This document shows positions 51,888 through 61,178 of a stretch of 64,000 bases of DNA, piece after piece. Position 1 is the stretch's first letter. Each line of letters starts with the position of its first letter. This stretch comes from Faecalibacterium sp. UBA1819 (lineage in GTDB: Bacteria; Bacillota; Clostridia; Oscillospirales; Ruminococcaceae). The stretch is taken from positions 34,354 to 98,353 of the forward strand of contig DCEX01000032.1 in NCBI GenBank assembly GCA_002315015.1, given 5' to 3'. A program made the translations under genes and the position numbers. Under the pieces are notes generated by a model. That model was not told where the DNA came from, made no database searches, and was given only the letters and a program-made list of their open reading frames with translations.

Positions 51888-54434
51888 ATGCAAAAGCAAA
51901 AATATGACGTAATGGGCATGACGTGCTCTGCATGCAGTGCACATGTGGAAAAGTGTGTGCGTCAAGTGCCCGGTGTAACCAATGTAACGGTGAATCTGCT
52001 GACCAATAGTATGGTGGTGGAAAGCCAAAAGCCCATCATGCCTTCTGTCATTATGAAGGCGGTTCACGACGGAGGTTATGAGGCCGCGCCGAGCGGTGCA
52101 GCGGGGCAAACGGCACAAAGCCGACAAGAAACGGCGCCGAGCTTACCCAAGCAGGAAAAGAAGAAACAACAGCAAGCCCAGCAGGAAAAACAGCAATGGA
52201 AGCTGCGCTTAAAAGTTTCGTTTGCCTGTCTGATTCCGCTGATGTATCTCTCAATGGGCGGTATGCTGGGGCTGCCCCTTCCCAGCTTTTTATCCGGGCA
52301 TGAAAATGCTATTACTTATGCGCTGTCGCTGTTTTTGCTGACGCTGCCCGTGATGTATGTGAACCGCACCTATTATCAAAAAGGCTTTCTTACCTTATTC
52401 AAAGGAAGCCCCAATATGGACAGCTTAATTGCCATCGGTTCCGGGGCCGCAGTTGTGTATGGCTTATTTGCAATCGTGCGCATCGGAAACGGGTTAGCCG
52501 CCGGGGATATGGACTTGGTAGAACATTACCATATGGATTTGTACTTTGAATCAGCGGCGATGATTTTAACGCTGATTACTTTGGGCAAATACCTGGAAAT
52601 GAATGCGAAAAGCAAAACAGGGCAAGCCATTGAAAAGCTAATTCAGCTGGCTCCCGAAACGGCGTGTGTGCTTCGCGGAGGAAAAGAGCATACCGTACCC
52701 ATTGAAGAAGTGAGAAAAGGCGACCTTGTGATTGTGCGGCCGGGAGAGAAGATTCCCGTTGACGGAGTAATCGAAGAAGGCGCGGGCAGTGTAGATGAGG
52801 CGGCGATTACAGGCGAGAGCATTCCCGTGGAAAAGCAAGTGGGAAGCACTGTGATGGCCGCAAGTGTGAACCAGGAGGGCATGTTCCGCTTTCGTGCAAC
52901 CAAGGTTGGCGAAGATACAACGCTTTCGCAAATTATCCGCTTGGTGGAAGAAGCCAGCGCCAGCAAAGCGCCTATTGCACAGTTTGCCGACCGTGTTTCC
53001 GGCGTGTTTGTTCCGGTGGTTCTCGTCATTGCTTTGCTCACGTTCTGTGTTTGGATGCTCGCAGGACAGGGGTTGGAGTTTGCTCTTTCCAGCGCCATCG
53101 CTGTTTTGGTCATTTCCTGCCCGTGTGCGCTGGGCCTTGCAACGCCCGTTGCCATCATGGTGGGAACCGGGAAAGGCGCGGAGAACGGTATTTTGATTAA
53201 ATCGGGTGAAGCGCTGGAAACGGCACATCATATTGATACGGTAGTATTAGACAAAACAGGAACGGTGACGCAGGGCAAGCCCGAGGTAACCGATGTGATT
53301 CCGCTGGGGGAAATGACACGGGAAATGCTGCTGAAAGATGCGGCGGCTGTGGAGCATTACAGCGAGCATCCGCTGGCAAAGTCGATTGTGCGTTATGCGA
53401 AGGAACAGGCTGTGGCATACACACCGGCGCAAAACTTTGCCGCCGTATTCGGGAAAGGCGTCACGGCGGTTAGCGGCGGCCAGACATGGTACGCAGGAAA
53501 TGAAACCATGATGCAGGACGCAAAAATTCCGCTGACCGATGCAGTAACCGCGCACCTAAAGCGTTTGGGGCAGGAGGGAAAGACGCCGCTGCTGTTTGCC
53601 GCAGGCCGAAGCGTGCAGGGAATCATCGCGGTGGCAGACCGTGTGAAGGAAACCAGCGCCGAAGCTGTCAAAGAAATGCGCGCCATGGGTTTGGACGTCG
53701 TATTGCTCACAGGAGATCGTTGGAGCACAGCCAGCGCGATTCAAGCACAGACCGGCATTCCCAAGGTGATTGCCCAAGTGCTTCCGCAGCAAAAAGAGCA
53801 GGAAGTGGCACGGCTGCAAAAAGAAGGCAAAAAGGTTGCCATGGTGGGCGACGGCATTAACGATGCCCCCGCTCTGGCGCGCGCAGATGTCGGCATTGCA
53901 ATTGGTGCGGGCACCGATATTGCGCTGGAAAGTGCTGATATTGTCTTGATGAAAAGCGATTTGCGCGATGTGGTAACGGCAATCCGTCTGTCAAAAGCGG
54001 TGCTGAGAAATATTAAGCAAAATCTGTTTTGGGCATTCTTCTATAACGTATTGGGAATTCCGCTGGCAGCAGGCGTGTTTTTCATTCCGTTTGGGCTGCG
54101 TCTCAGCCCGATGATTGGCGCGGCAGCCATGAGCTTTTCCAGCGTTTTCGTGGTGTCGAACGCGCTGCGGCTGCGTTATTTCCATTCGCTGCATCAAACA
54201 ACAAAGAAAAAGGAGAAAACGAAGATGAATCAAGTAACCATTACCATTGAAGGCATGATGTGTGCGCATTGCGTGAAACATGTAAAGGATGCACTGGAAG
54301 CGCTGCCGGGCGTGAGTGCGCAGGTGTCGCTGGAGAACGCAAACGCCGTTTGCACCTATGGGGAAGGCGTCACCACCGACCGCTTGAAGGAAGCAGTTGA
54401 ACAGGCGGGCTACCAAGTGAAGGGGATGCAATGA
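51888..54434 (+). CDS. copA: Copper-translocating P1B-type ATPase with N- and C-terminal HMA domains
   Basis: 848-residue Cu(I) exporter. The N-terminal HMA domain binds copper through GMTCSAC. Eight membrane helices include the CPC motif in [13 protein letters not shown]; the actuator has TGESIPVE, phosphorylation at [15 protein letters not shown] motif [10 protein letters not shown] and hinge [14 protein letters not shown]. Unusually, a second HMA domain (MMCAHCVKH) is fused at the very C-terminus, 70 residues from the end, behind an internal ribosome binding site. ATG 51888 is chosen from GTG/ATG candidates at 51879 and 51882 by its spacing to AGAGGTG. Overlaps csoR by 4 bp. Confidence 0.95.
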   Translation: MQKQKYDVMGMTCSACSAHVEKCVRQVPGVTNVTVNLLTNSMVVESQKPIMPSVIMKAVHDGGYEAAPSGAAGQTAQSRQETAPSLPKQEKKKQQQAQQEKQQWKLRLKVSFACLIPLMYLSMGGMLGLPLPSFLSGHENAITYALSLFLLTLPVMYVNRTYYQKGFLTLFKGSPNMDSLIAIGSGAAVVYGLFAIVRIGNGLAAGDMDLVEHYHMDLYFESAAMILTLITLGKYLEMNAKSKTGQAIEKLIQLAPETACVLRGGKEHTVPIEEVRKGDLVIVRPGEKIPVDGVIEEGAGSVDEAAITGESIPVEKQVGSTVMAASVNQEGMFRFRATKVGEDTTLSQIIRLVEEASASKAPIAQFADRVSGVFVPVVLVIALLTFCVWMLAGQGLEFALSSAIAVLVISCPCALGLATPVAIMVGTGKGAENGILIKSGEALETAHHIDTVVLDKTGTVTQGKPEVTDVIPLGEMTREMLLKDAAAVEHYSEHPLAKSIVRYAKEQAVAYTPAQNFAAVFGKGVTAVSGGQTWYAGNETMMQDAKIPLTDAVTAHLKRLGQEGKTPLLFAAGRSVQGIIAVADRVKETSAEAVKEMRAMGLDVVLLTGDRWSTASAIQAQTGIPKVIAQVLPQQKEQEVARLQKEGKKVAMVGDGINDAPALARADVGIAIGAGTDIALESADIVLMKSDLRDVVTAIRLSKAVLRNIKQNLFWAFFYNVLGIPLAAGVFFIPFGLRLSPMIGAAAMSFSSVFVVSNALRLRYFHSLHQTTKKKEKTKMNQVTITIEGMMCAHCVKHVKDALEALPGVSAQVSLENANAVCTYGEGVTTDRLKEAVEQAGYQVKGMQ
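54225..54434 (+). CDS. Possible internally initiated CopZ-like copper chaperone
   Basis: In frame within copA, AAAGGAG (54208-54215) precedes ATG 54225 by 9 bases, and the resulting 69-residue product [20 protein letters not shown]... is a complete HMA domain of CopZ size with the copper motif MCAHC. It could be produced alone as a chaperone as well as fused to CopA. No proof of separate synthesis is visible apart from the ribosome binding site and clean domain boundary. Confidence 0.45.
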   Translation: MNQVTITIEGMMCAHCVKHVKDALEALPGVSAQVSLENANAVCTYGEGVTTDRLKEAVEQAGYQVKGMQ

Positions 54435-54694
54435 AGGCAGACAAAGCGGCGGTCAGCCGATTGCTGAAAACAGCACGCGGCCAAATTGACGGCATTTTAG
54501 AGATGATTGAGCAGGACCGCTATTGTGTCGATATTTCCAACCAGCTCTTGGCAACACGCTCGGTGCTGGCGAAAGCAAATCAAATGGTATTGAAAGCGCA
54601 CTTGTACGGCTGCGTGCAAGAGGCTTTTGAAAATGGCGACGCCGAACAGAAGATTGATGAAATCATAAAGCTTTTGGAAAAAATGAATCGCTAA
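54431..54694 (+). CDS. csoR: Copper-sensing repressor CsoR
   Basis: 87-residue all-helical repressor of the CsoR/RcnR family. The Cu(I) ligands C32, H57 and C61 have the same 25- and 4-residue spacing as in M. tuberculosis CsoR (C36, H61, C65). Cu(I) binding releases DNA, and the operator upstream of copA is a fitting target, so the operon is autoregulated. Its ATG overlaps the copA stop (ATGA). Confidence 0.95.
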   Translation: MKADKAAVSRLLKTARGQIDGILEMIEQDRYCVDISNQLLATRSVLAKANQMVLKAHLYGCVQEAFENGDAEQKIDEIIKLLEKMNR

Positions 54695-54700
54695 GCGGTG

Positions 54701-54750
54701 AAAACACATGCTGCAAGGTTTGAAAGATAACTTTGCGGCATGTGTTTTTT
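54701..54750 (+). terminator. Terminator of the copper operon
   Basis: AAAACACATGC pairs with GCATGTGTTTT, extended by CAAG/CTTT-type pairing, followed by T-rich sequence. Confidence 0.8.
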
Positions 54751-54758
54751 TCTTTTTC

Positions 54759-54787
54759 TTGACAGGAAGCGCAAAATTCGATAGTAT
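54759..54787 (+). promoter_or_regulatory. Promoter of the PsiE-like gene
   Basis: TTGACA (54759-54764), 17 bp, TAGTAT (54782-54787). Confidence 0.75.
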
Positions 54788-54867
54788 GATAATCAAATCG
54801 AATGCCGGTAGGGTTGGAATGCAAGCGCTTTGCTTGATTAAGGTGGGAAAGGAATGGGTGCACGCCT

Positions 54868-55434
54868 ATGAAGCATTTTCAGTGGAAGGGAATATTTTCG
54901 TGCTATGATTGCTCAAATTGCCAGTGAGCTGGAAATTCTCATTGCTTTTCTGGTGCTTGTGGCAATCGGTGCTGCGGGCATCCGCTTGGTGCAGGATGTT
55001 TTTTCTTTGCGGCAGACACCACCGGTACACAAACCTTTCAGCAAGTGCTGGAACAGGCGTTTAACCTTGTCATTGGAATCGAATTTATTAAAATGCTTGC
55101 CAAGCACACGCCGGGGTCAGCCATTGGGGTTCTGCTGTTTGCGATGGCAAGACAGCTCGTGATTGGCCGCATGACGCCGGTAGAAAATCTGCTTGGTGTC
55201 ATTGCGATTGGAATTATTTTTATTATCCGAAAATTTTTGTTTGTGCCGTCTTTTGGTGCACATCTTCCGGCTAACGCCCCAGGTGCGAAAAACATACCGA
55301 GTGATACAATAGAATACGGTGGATTCAAGCGAAGATTTGCCCTAGTGAATCTTCGCTTTTTTGTGGATTTTGCGGGAAATTTGTCGTATTTTTTTCAAAT
55401 CTATGGACATTTTTATGAATTCTGTGTATCATAA
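54868..55434 (+). pseudogene. PsiE-like membrane protein, frameshifted
   Basis: Two frames together encode a phosphate-starvation-inducible PsiE-type protein. From ATG 54905: IASELEILIAFLVLVAIGAAGIRLVQDVF (first helix). From about 54990, one frame on: DTTGTQTFQQVLEQAFNLVIGIEFIKMLAKHTPG, then LLFAMARQLVIGRMTPVENLLGVIAIGIIFIIRKFL. The shift falls at a run of six T (54999-55004). An upstream ATG 54868 (MKHFQWKGIF) would join the first part if one T of TTTT were missing. The third-part frame stays open to 55434 but runs through a terminator at 55327, so the natural end is probably before it. PsiE proteins are small four-helix membrane proteins of unclear function. Confidence 0.7.
55327..55362 (+). 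terminator. Terminator after the PsiE-like gene
   Basis: AAGCGAAGATT pairs perfectly with AATCTTCGCTT (11 bp, 10-nt loop), then T-run. Confidence 0.88.
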
Positions 55435-55490
55435 AAAAGAAGGAGCAGGGTTTTTGCACGAAAGAGTCAAACGCTCTAGAGGAAAGGGGA

Positions 55491-55919
55491 ATGGAAAACA
55501 TGAAAGATCAAAATTGCGCCTATTGCGCACGCGGAGAATTGTTAGACAAATTTGGCATTTTTATTTGTGACTTAAAGGTAAGCAGTTTAATTTTGTTTAA
55601 AGAGCAAAGCCACCCCGGCCGCTGCATTGTGGCATACCGCGACCATGTCAGCGAGATCGTAGATATCAGCGACCAAGAACGAAATGACTTTTTTGAAGAT
55701 GTTGCCCATGCAGCGCGTGCCATTCATGCGGCATTTCAGCCGGATAAAATCAACTATGGTGCATACGGTGATACCGGCTGCCACTTGCACATGCATCTCG
55801 TGCCGAAGTACCGCGATGAATACGAGTGGGGCGGTGTGTTTGAGATGAACCCGGGCAAAACGCTGCTGACCGACGAAGAATATCAGAAAATGATTGAAAA
55901 AATTAAAAGCTGTTTGTAA
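55491..55919 (+). CDS. HIT domain protein
   Basis: 142-residue HIT-superfamily nucleotide hydrolase or transferase, distinct from the HINT protein at 10.3 kb. The first zinc-like CAYC pair is at the N-terminus, the phosphate motif is HLHMHLVPKYRDEYEWGG, and the C-terminal helix EEYQKMIEKIKSCL follows. The triad HLHMH lies further from the C-terminus than in HINT. ATG 55491 or ATG 55500 may be the start; AGAGGAAAGGGG serves both. Substrate unknown. A likely separate unit, as a terminator lies upstream. Confidence 0.88.
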   Translation: MENMKDQNCAYCARGELLDKFGIFICDLKVSSLILFKEQSHPGRCIVAYRDHVSEIVDISDQERNDFFEDVAHAARAIHAAFQPDKINYGAYGDTGCHLHMHLVPKYRDEYEWGGVFEMNPGKTLLTDEEYQKMIEKIKSCL

Positions 55920-55958
55920 AAGTTCTCTTATGCCATGGGGAATGGAGGAGGAACAACG

Positions 55959-57257
55959 GTGCAAAAGAGACGTGATGAACCTCACAAACCGGCGCACGTC
56001 CGAAAGCCACAGCCCAAACGGAAAAAGAAAACAGGCAAGGCTGTTGGTTTTGGAATTGCGGCAGTAGGGGTTTGTATTTTGACGGCTGCGGTGTTCGGTT
56101 TAGTGTCGTCTGCAATTACCTCGGCCCCTCAGCCTGCGGCTGCGGTGGGTGTGCCGCAAAGCACGGCACAAAGCGGGTCGGCAGCCCCAGCGGACAGTCA
56201 GCCCCAGCAGCCAAAGGTGGAAACGGTGCGTTTTTCCGCCACAGGAGACAATCTGATTCATGACGGAATTTATCTGCAAGCAGCAAAGAGAACCGGCGGC
56301 ACAGGGTACGACTTTGCACCCGTTTATGAAAATTTAAAAGAGTTTTATGCGGGGTTTGACCTGAACTGGCTTAATCAGGAAACGTTAATCACGGATGAGA
56401 TTGAGCCGTCCGGCTATCCGCAGTTTTGTACACCCGCTGCGTGCGGGCAAGCGGTGTACGATTTGGGAATGCGCGTAATTTCTATGTCAAACAACCATGC
56501 ATATGATAAATATGCAAAAGGCGTAGAGGCAACGCTCCGCTTTTGGGACTCCATGCCGGATGATGTGTTGACCACCGGGCTTTGGAGCGATACACAGCAA
56601 ATTCCTGTGCTGGAGAAAAACGGTATCACATTTGCGTTTTTGTCTTATACGGATTATACGAACGGCATTCCAGAGCCGGAAGGAACTCCTGCGCGTGTCA
56701 TTTATACATCCGAGGAAACGCTCATACAGCAGCAAATTCAGCAAGCCGCTCAAACGGCGGATGTCGTGGTTGTGGGGTTCCATTGGGGTGTGGAAAACAG
56801 CCATGAGGTGAGCGAAGCACAAAGGGCGTTGGCGCAAAAGGCAGCCGATTGGGGGGCGGATGTCATCATTGGAACGCATCCCCATGTGATACAAGCGATT
56901 GAAACGGTAACTTCTGCGGATGGACGCACAGTGCCGGTAGCGTATTCTTTGGGGAATTTTGTTTCTGCTCAACAATATGCTGACCAGATGATTTCCATTG
57001 TTTTGACGTTTGATGTAACGAAAACGACACAGCCGGACGGTATTTCTACGGTGGAAATCGGCAATGTAAAGGCGGTGCCTTCCGTGACGCATTACGATGC
57101 GGGTTATACCAATATCCGTCAGTATCTTTTGCGTGATTACACCGAAGAATTAGCCGCCCAGCACGGTACTCGTGCCTCTTCCGGCCGATTTGATTTAGCG
57201 TATATCCGCGAGGTATTAACCCAGTGGATTGACGAAAGCTATTTGCAGTGGGATTAA
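55959..57257 (+). CDS. CapA family poly-gamma-glutamate synthesis-type metallophosphatase-like protein
   Basis: 432-residue cell-envelope protein: basic N-terminus (HKPAHVRKPQPKRKKKTGK), one membrane helix (residues ~31-52), a low-complexity Ala/Gln/Pro linker, then the CapA domain with SATGDNLIHDG, SNNHAYDKYAKGVEATL, FHWGVENSHEVSEAQ, IIGTHPHVIQ and AYSLGNFV. The domain is a calcineurin-like metal fold. GTG 55959 is preferred to ATG 55935 because GGAGGAG stands 8 bases before it. No other poly-glutamate genes are adjacent, so a capsule role is not supported by context; CapA-like proteins often stand alone in Clostridia. Confidence 0.9.
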   Translation: MQKRRDEPHKPAHVRKPQPKRKKKTGKAVGFGIAAVGVCILTAAVFGLVSSAITSAPQPAAAVGVPQSTAQSGSAAPADSQPQQPKVETVRFSATGDNLIHDGIYLQAAKRTGGTGYDFAPVYENLKEFYAGFDLNWLNQETLITDEIEPSGYPQFCTPAACGQAVYDLGMRVISMSNNHAYDKYAKGVEATLRFWDSMPDDVLTTGLWSDTQQIPVLEKNGITFAFLSYTDYTNGIPEPEGTPARVIYTSEETLIQQQIQQAAQTADVVVVGFHWGVENSHEVSEAQRALAQKAADWGADVIIGTHPHVIQAIETVTSADGRTVPVAYSLGNFVSAQQYADQMISIVLTFDVTKTTQPDGISTVEIGNVKAVPSVTHYDAGYTNIRQYLLRDYTEELAAQHGTRASSGRFDLAYIREVLTQWIDESYLQWD

Positions 57258-57345
57258 GTGCAATATGCGTTTTACCCTTTGAATGAGCTGGTATCTGTTT
57301 TTACCGGCTTTCAGAAGACGCGCCGAACACATGAATCAAACCATA

Positions 57346-57383
57346 AAACAGCAGGAGAAAGCCGCGGCTTTCTCCTGCTGTTT
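57346..57383. terminator. Bidirectional terminator between capA-like gene and katA
   Basis: AAACAGCAGGAGAAAGCC pairs perfectly with GGCTTTCTCCTGCTGTTT; the loop is only 2 nt unless the central pairs open. A strong palindrome with suitable A- and T-ends. Confidence 0.75.
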
Positions 57384-57420
57384 GTGTCTGCGGAAACGGG
57401 GAGGTCAAAAGTTACTGCGC

Positions 57421-58935
57421 TTACATTTCTTCGCAAAGAGTTGCTTCCACCAAGCCTTGGTGGTCCAGTTTTGCCAGTTCTTCCACACGCTCGAAGCAAA
57501 GCCCGGCTGCTCTGGCAAAGCGTTTGCCATATTCCGGGTCGGCAAGATAACAGTGGACGGCGTGGCGATAGCGAATGTTTTTTGTGACAGAAGCGGTATC
57601 TTGAGCGGTGTTCTCAATCAGAATTTGCTTTTCTTTTTCTGTTAAGGTACGCCACAGGTCACCGCCTGCGCGGAAACAGTCATCCGTTGGGTCATCTTTT
57701 GGGTCGTAGCGCCACATAGCTCCTTCTAAATCCAAAGGCGGTTCGGCAACCTCGGGTTGGGCCGTCCAATAACCCTGGGTATTGGGGGTATAGGCGGGAG
57801 TTCTGCCATAGTTTCCGTCTACACGCATAGCACCGTCGCGATGGTATGCATTGACTGCGCATTTGGCCCGATTAACAGGAATTAAATTGTGATTGACGCC
57901 CAGCCGATAGCGCTGAGCATCGCCGTAAGAAAACAAACGTCCCTGCAAGAAACGGTCGGGGCTGAAGCCGATGCCCGGTACAACATGCGCCGGGGAAAAA
58001 GCCGACTGTTCAACTTCTGCAAAATAATTTTCGGGGTTGCGGTTCAGCTCCAGTACGCCAACTTCGATGAGAGGGAACTCGGCATGACGCCATATTTTTG
58101 TGATATCAAACGGATTTTCATAATGATGTTTGGCTTGTTCCTCCGTCATAATCTGCACATACATCGTCCATTTGGGATACTCGCCGCGCTCAATGGCGTT
58201 GTACAGATCTTGGCCGTGAAATTCACGGTTTACGCCGTTAATTTTGGCCGCTTCCTCATTGCTGAGATTTTTAATTCCCTGCTGGGTTTTAAAATGAAAT
58301 TTACACCAGACGCGCTCATTGTCCTTATTGTAGAATGAAAAGGTGTGTTCGCCAAAGAAGTGCATATGCCGGAACGAAGCGGGAATTCCGCGGTCGGACA
58401 TAACAATGGTAACTTGATGAAAGCATTCCGGCAGCAGCGTCCAAAAGTCCCAGTTATTTTGGGCAGAACGGCGGCCTGTGTGGGGATCACGCTTGATGGC
58501 GCGGTTCAAATCGGAAAAATGATGTACGTCACGAATAAAGAATGTCGGAGTATTGTTTCCAACTAAGTCCCAGTTGCCCTCTTTGGTATAAAACTTGACA
58601 GCAACGCCGCGAATATCACGTTCGCAGTCAGCGGCGCCGCGCTCTCCCGCGACAGTGGAGAAGCGCACAAACACCTCTGTTTTTTCTCCGGGCTGAAGCA
58701 CTTGCGCCTTCGTATAGCAAGAGATGTCGTGCGTGACAGTGAAGGTCCCGTATGCGCCCCAGCCTTTTGCGTGCATCCGGCGTTCGGGGATGACCTCTCG
58801 ATTGAAGTGCGCCATTTTCTCCATCAGCCAAACGTCCTGCATCATAACCGGCCCGCGCGGCCCGGCAGTGATGGAATGGTCGTTATCAGCGACGGGTGCG
58901 CCTACTTCGTTGGTGAGCTTGCGATACTTTTCCAT
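57421..58935 (-). CDS. katA: Catalase (monofunctional haem, small subunit)
   Basis: 504-residue haem catalase, 2 H2O2 to O2 and 2 H2O. Catalytic His in [14 protein letters not shown], Asn in [10 protein letters not shown], and proximal Tyr in [14 protein letters not shown], with the N-terminal [23 protein letters not shown]. The gene is full length with AGGAAGG ahead of ATG 58935. A haem catalase is uncommon in Clostridia of this type, so acquisition by transfer is possible, but composition is not different by eye. It needs haem, whose source is not visible here. Confidence 0.97.
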   Translation of the reverse strand: MEKYRKLTNEVGAPVADNDHSITAGPRGPVMMQDVWLMEKMAHFNREVIPERRMHAKGWGAYGTFTVTHDISCYTKAQVLQPGEKTEVFVRFSTVAGERGAADCERDIRGVAVKFYTKEGNWDLVGNNTPTFFIRDVHHFSDLNRAIKRDPHTGRRSAQNNWDFWTLLPECFHQVTIVMSDRGIPASFRHMHFFGEHTFSFYNKDNERVWCKFHFKTQQGIKNLSNEEAAKINGVNREFHGQDLYNAIERGEYPKWTMYVQIMTEEQAKHHYENPFDITKIWRHAEFPLIEVGVLELNRNPENYFAEVEQSAFSPAHVVPGIGFSPDRFLQGRLFSYGDAQRYRLGVNHNLIPVNRAKCAVNAYHRDGAMRVDGNYGRTPAYTPNTQGYWTAQPEVAEPPLDLEGAMWRYDPKDDPTDDCFRAGGDLWRTLTEKEKQILIENTAQDTASVTKNIRYRHAVHCYLADPEYGKRFARAAGLCFERVEELAKLDHQGLVEATLCEEM

Positions 58936-58952
58936 AATGATTCCTTCCTTCC

Positions 58953-58995
58953 GGGGCGTTTCTTTGGCTTCAAAACGCCCCTAATAATTTTATAG
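58953..58995 (-). promoter_or_regulatory. katA leader hairpin and AT-rich dyad
   Basis: GGGGCGTTT and AAACGCCCC form a 9-bp hairpin in the leader, between the ribosome binding site and an AT dyad (58981-58995, minus strand CTATAAAATTATTAG) that loosely resembles a PerR box. The latter match is weak. Confidence 0.35.
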
Positions 58996-59065
58996 GCTGA
59001 TTCAAAACCAATCGTTTTTCATCAGCCGCGGTTACGCTGTAAAACAGCATGACCTTTGTGAATGA

Positions 59066-59704
59066 TTACAGCGGGGCGGACAGCAGTACACATAAAAGCA
59101 GCACATACATGCATGTTTTGGGCAGCATGAGCATACCTACCTTGGGATAGAGATGGCTGAACAGGACGACCGGCAGGTAAAATGCAAAGCTGAGCAGAAC
59201 AATCAGCCAAAGCCACAGAACATGGTCCGCCGCATTTCGCTGGATAAAAAAACGAATGACAGTCATAAGCCCTATCATAAAAAAGGGAATATTGCGGATG
59301 ATGGCCCAGCGCACACCGGGTTGAGGCGCTGTCCATTGATTTTGCGGCAAAAAGCACAGTAAAATGCGCAGTAAGGCAAGCGAGTAAAGCACAGCGGCCC
59401 ATGCGGTGCTGCCCGCTCCAAGTGCTTGATTGGCCCAGTGCCACAAAAGCACATAAAATAACGTCATTGTAATAGAGGTGATTTGTTTGCCGCGCCCCAG
59501 CCAAGTGCGCAAATAGGCTTCTTTTTGTGTGGCTATCAGTGCAATGCGGGGAACAAGATGAAAACTGTCACCCAAAACTAAAACTGCACCGGCTGCTCCT
59601 GCAAGTGTCTTTCCTTGAAACAGCATAAAAAAGCTAAGAAAAATACCAAGACATAAATAAGTAAGGTCAAAAGCGGCTTCTGCAACACCAAAAACACGTT
59701 TCAT
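59066..59704 (-). CDS. Uncharacterised polytopic membrane protein
   Basis: 212 residues with six to seven hydrophobic segments. Family-like motifs are GDSFHLVPRIALI after the second helix and LGRGKQITSITMTLFYVLLWHW in the third; the rest is hydrophobic with few charges. I do not recognise the family. The frame opens at 59737, but ATG 59704 with GGAGGTAACT upstream is the better start. It lies 130 bp upstream of katA on the same strand, divergent from the acetyltransferase. Confidence 0.8.
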   Translation of the reverse strand: MKRVFGVAEAAFDLTYLCLGIFLSFFMLFQGKTLAGAAGAVLVLGDSFHLVPRIALIATQKEAYLRTWLGRGKQITSITMTLFYVLLWHWANQALGAGSTAWAAVLYSLALLRILLCFLPQNQWTAPQPGVRWAIIRNIPFFMIGLMTVIRFFIQRNAADHVLWLWLIVLLSFAFYLPVVLFSHLYPKVGMLMLPKTCMYVLLLCVLLSAPL

Positions 59705-59807
59705 AGTTACCTCCATGCAAATAAGGGCTGAAACCACGAGGATGAAGCGCGGTACAGATTATCCTATTATATCTGCAAGCAAAAGGTGCATGAACGGCTT
59801 TTGTTTG

Positions 59808-59836
59808 TTGGCAGTGTAATTGGTTTATGTTATAAT
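59808..59836 (+). promoter_or_regulatory. Promoter of the acetyltransferase-TetR pair
   Basis: TTGGCA (59808-59813), 17 bp, TATAAT (59831-59836). Confidence 0.8.
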
Positions 59837-59873
59837 AACGACAGAAAATTTTTCAGAAAGGGAATGAGCAGAT

Positions 59874-60494
59874 ATGACAGAGCGGGAAAAAATGTTGGCC
59901 GGTGAGCTGTATGACTGCGGCGACCCGGAGCTGTTAACGCAATGGCACGATGCAAAAGATTTGGTGCGGGATTACAATATGCTCGACTCTCGTGATGCAG
60001 AGAAAAAAGAGCAAATTCTGAAAAAGCTGCTCGGCGGCTTTGGGAAAAATTTGTGGATTACACCGCCTTTTTTTGTTGATTACGGCAACAATATTTATTT
60101 TGGCAATCACTGTGAAGTTAATATGAACTGTACGTTTTTGGACAGTGGGCGTATCACCATTGGCGATCATGCGCTGATTGCCCCGAATGTGCAAATTTAC
60201 ACAGCCTATCACCCCTGTAACGCACAAGACCGCTTTGGAGAGCCGAAAGAGGATGGCTCGTTTGAATTTTGCAAAACATTGGCGGCACCTGTCACCATTG
60301 GCAATCATGTCTGGATTGGAGGCGGCGTTGTGATTCTTCCCGGTGTCACGATAGGAGATAATGTGGTAATCGGCGCAGGCAGTGTGGTGACAAAGGATAT
60401 TCCGTCCAATACCATTGTGTACGGCAACCCGTGCCGAGTAATTAAGGAAAATAAAAGAGCACTTGAACAGAATGATACACAGCAGCAAAGCTAA
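59874..60494 (+). CDS. Maltose/galactoside O-acetyltransferase family protein
   Basis: 206-residue acetyl-CoA-dependent sugar O-acetyltransferase of the LacA/Maa type. The N-terminal helical Mac domain is MTEREKMLAGELYDCGDPELLTQWHDAKDLVRDYN; the left-handed beta helix follows with hexapeptide repeats (NHCEVNMNCTFLDSGRITIGDHALIAPNVQI, with H in YTAYHP, then IGNHVWIGGGVVILPGVTIGDNVVIGAGSVV). The exact sugar is unknown. The last codons overlap a TetR regulator nearby (15 bp gap), so the two are an operon. Confidence 0.93.
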   Translation: MTEREKMLAGELYDCGDPELLTQWHDAKDLVRDYNMLDSRDAEKKEQILKKLLGGFGKNLWITPPFFVDYGNNIYFGNHCEVNMNCTFLDSGRITIGDHALIAPNVQIYTAYHPCNAQDRFGEPKEDGSFEFCKTLAAPVTIGNHVWIGGGVVILPGVTIGDNVVIGAGSVVTKDIPSNTIVYGNPCRVIKENKRALEQNDTQQQS

Positions 60495-60509
60495 GGGGCG
60501 CAATACGGA

Positions 60510-61073
60510 ATGAATACAGTTGTGACATCAAGAGAGCAAATTTTGGCAGCCAGCCGAAAGCTGATTGCAGAAAAAGGCTGGGCTCAGGTGAATATTCGTT
60601 CGGTTGCGGCGGCGTGCGGCGTATCGGTAGGCTCTATCTATAACTATTTTTCCTCGAAGTACGAGCTGGTGTGTGCCACAGTGGAAAGCGTCTGGTGTGA
60701 TATTTTTCATAAGCCCGAGCAGGAGGAGATTTTTTTCGACACAGAACGGTGTGTTGCGTGGCTCTATGAAAGAATGCAATATGGCTGTGAGCAGTATCCA
60801 CAGTTTTTTACCATTCACTCTATGCCTTTTTTGCATGAAGAAAAAGCCGACGGAAAAATGAGAATGCAGCAAACCTGGCAGCACATTTTGGAGGGGCTTT
60901 GTCTTGTGATGCGTCGAGATCAAAGGATTTCGGCCAAAGCATTCGATGAAAATTTTACGGTCGAACAATTTGCCGACGTTCTTTTCTCGTTAATGATTTC
61001 GGCACTTGTAAGACAGGATTACAACCCCGATGCAGTGTTGGAAATTGTTCGGCGAACATTATATTTTGCATAA
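60510..61073 (+). CDS. TetR-family transcriptional regulator
   Basis: 187 residues. The HTH is REQILAASRKLIAEKGWAQVNIRSVAAACGVSVGSIYNYFSSKYEL, the TetR signature. The C-terminal all-helical ligand domain is not recognisable to a subfamily. It lies 15 bp after the acetyltransferase gene and may control that operon. No ribosome binding site of note (AAGGGGCG). Confidence 0.92.
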   Translation: MNTVVTSREQILAASRKLIAEKGWAQVNIRSVAAACGVSVGSIYNYFSSKYELVCATVESVWCDIFHKPEQEEIFFDTERCVAWLYERMQYGCEQYPQFFTIHSMPFLHEEKADGKMRMQQTWQHILEGLCLVMRRDQRISAKAFDENFTVEQFADVLFSLMISALVRQDYNPDAVLEIVRRTLYFA

Positions 61074-61116
61074 AAAATTGACGGAAAAAGAGAGTTTTTT
61101 GTTGCGTGTAAAATAC

Positions 61117-61146
61117 TTGACTTTCGCAATCGTTTGGGTGTATAGT
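61117..61146 (+). promoter_or_regulatory. Promoter of the YcxB-like gene
   Basis: TTGACT (61117-61122), 18 bp, TATAGT (61141-61146). Confidence 0.65.
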
Positions 61147-61178
61147 AAGACACAGCGAAAACGAAAGGGGAACTGACA

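Noticed and set aside
54995-55008. Programmed -1 frameshift in the PsiE-like gene at TTTTTTC
   Set aside because: The heptamer T TTT TTC is present but is not in the phase needed for simultaneous slippage of two tRNAs in the upstream frame, and no downstream stem-loop or pseudoknot was seen. Slippage or sequence error is simpler.
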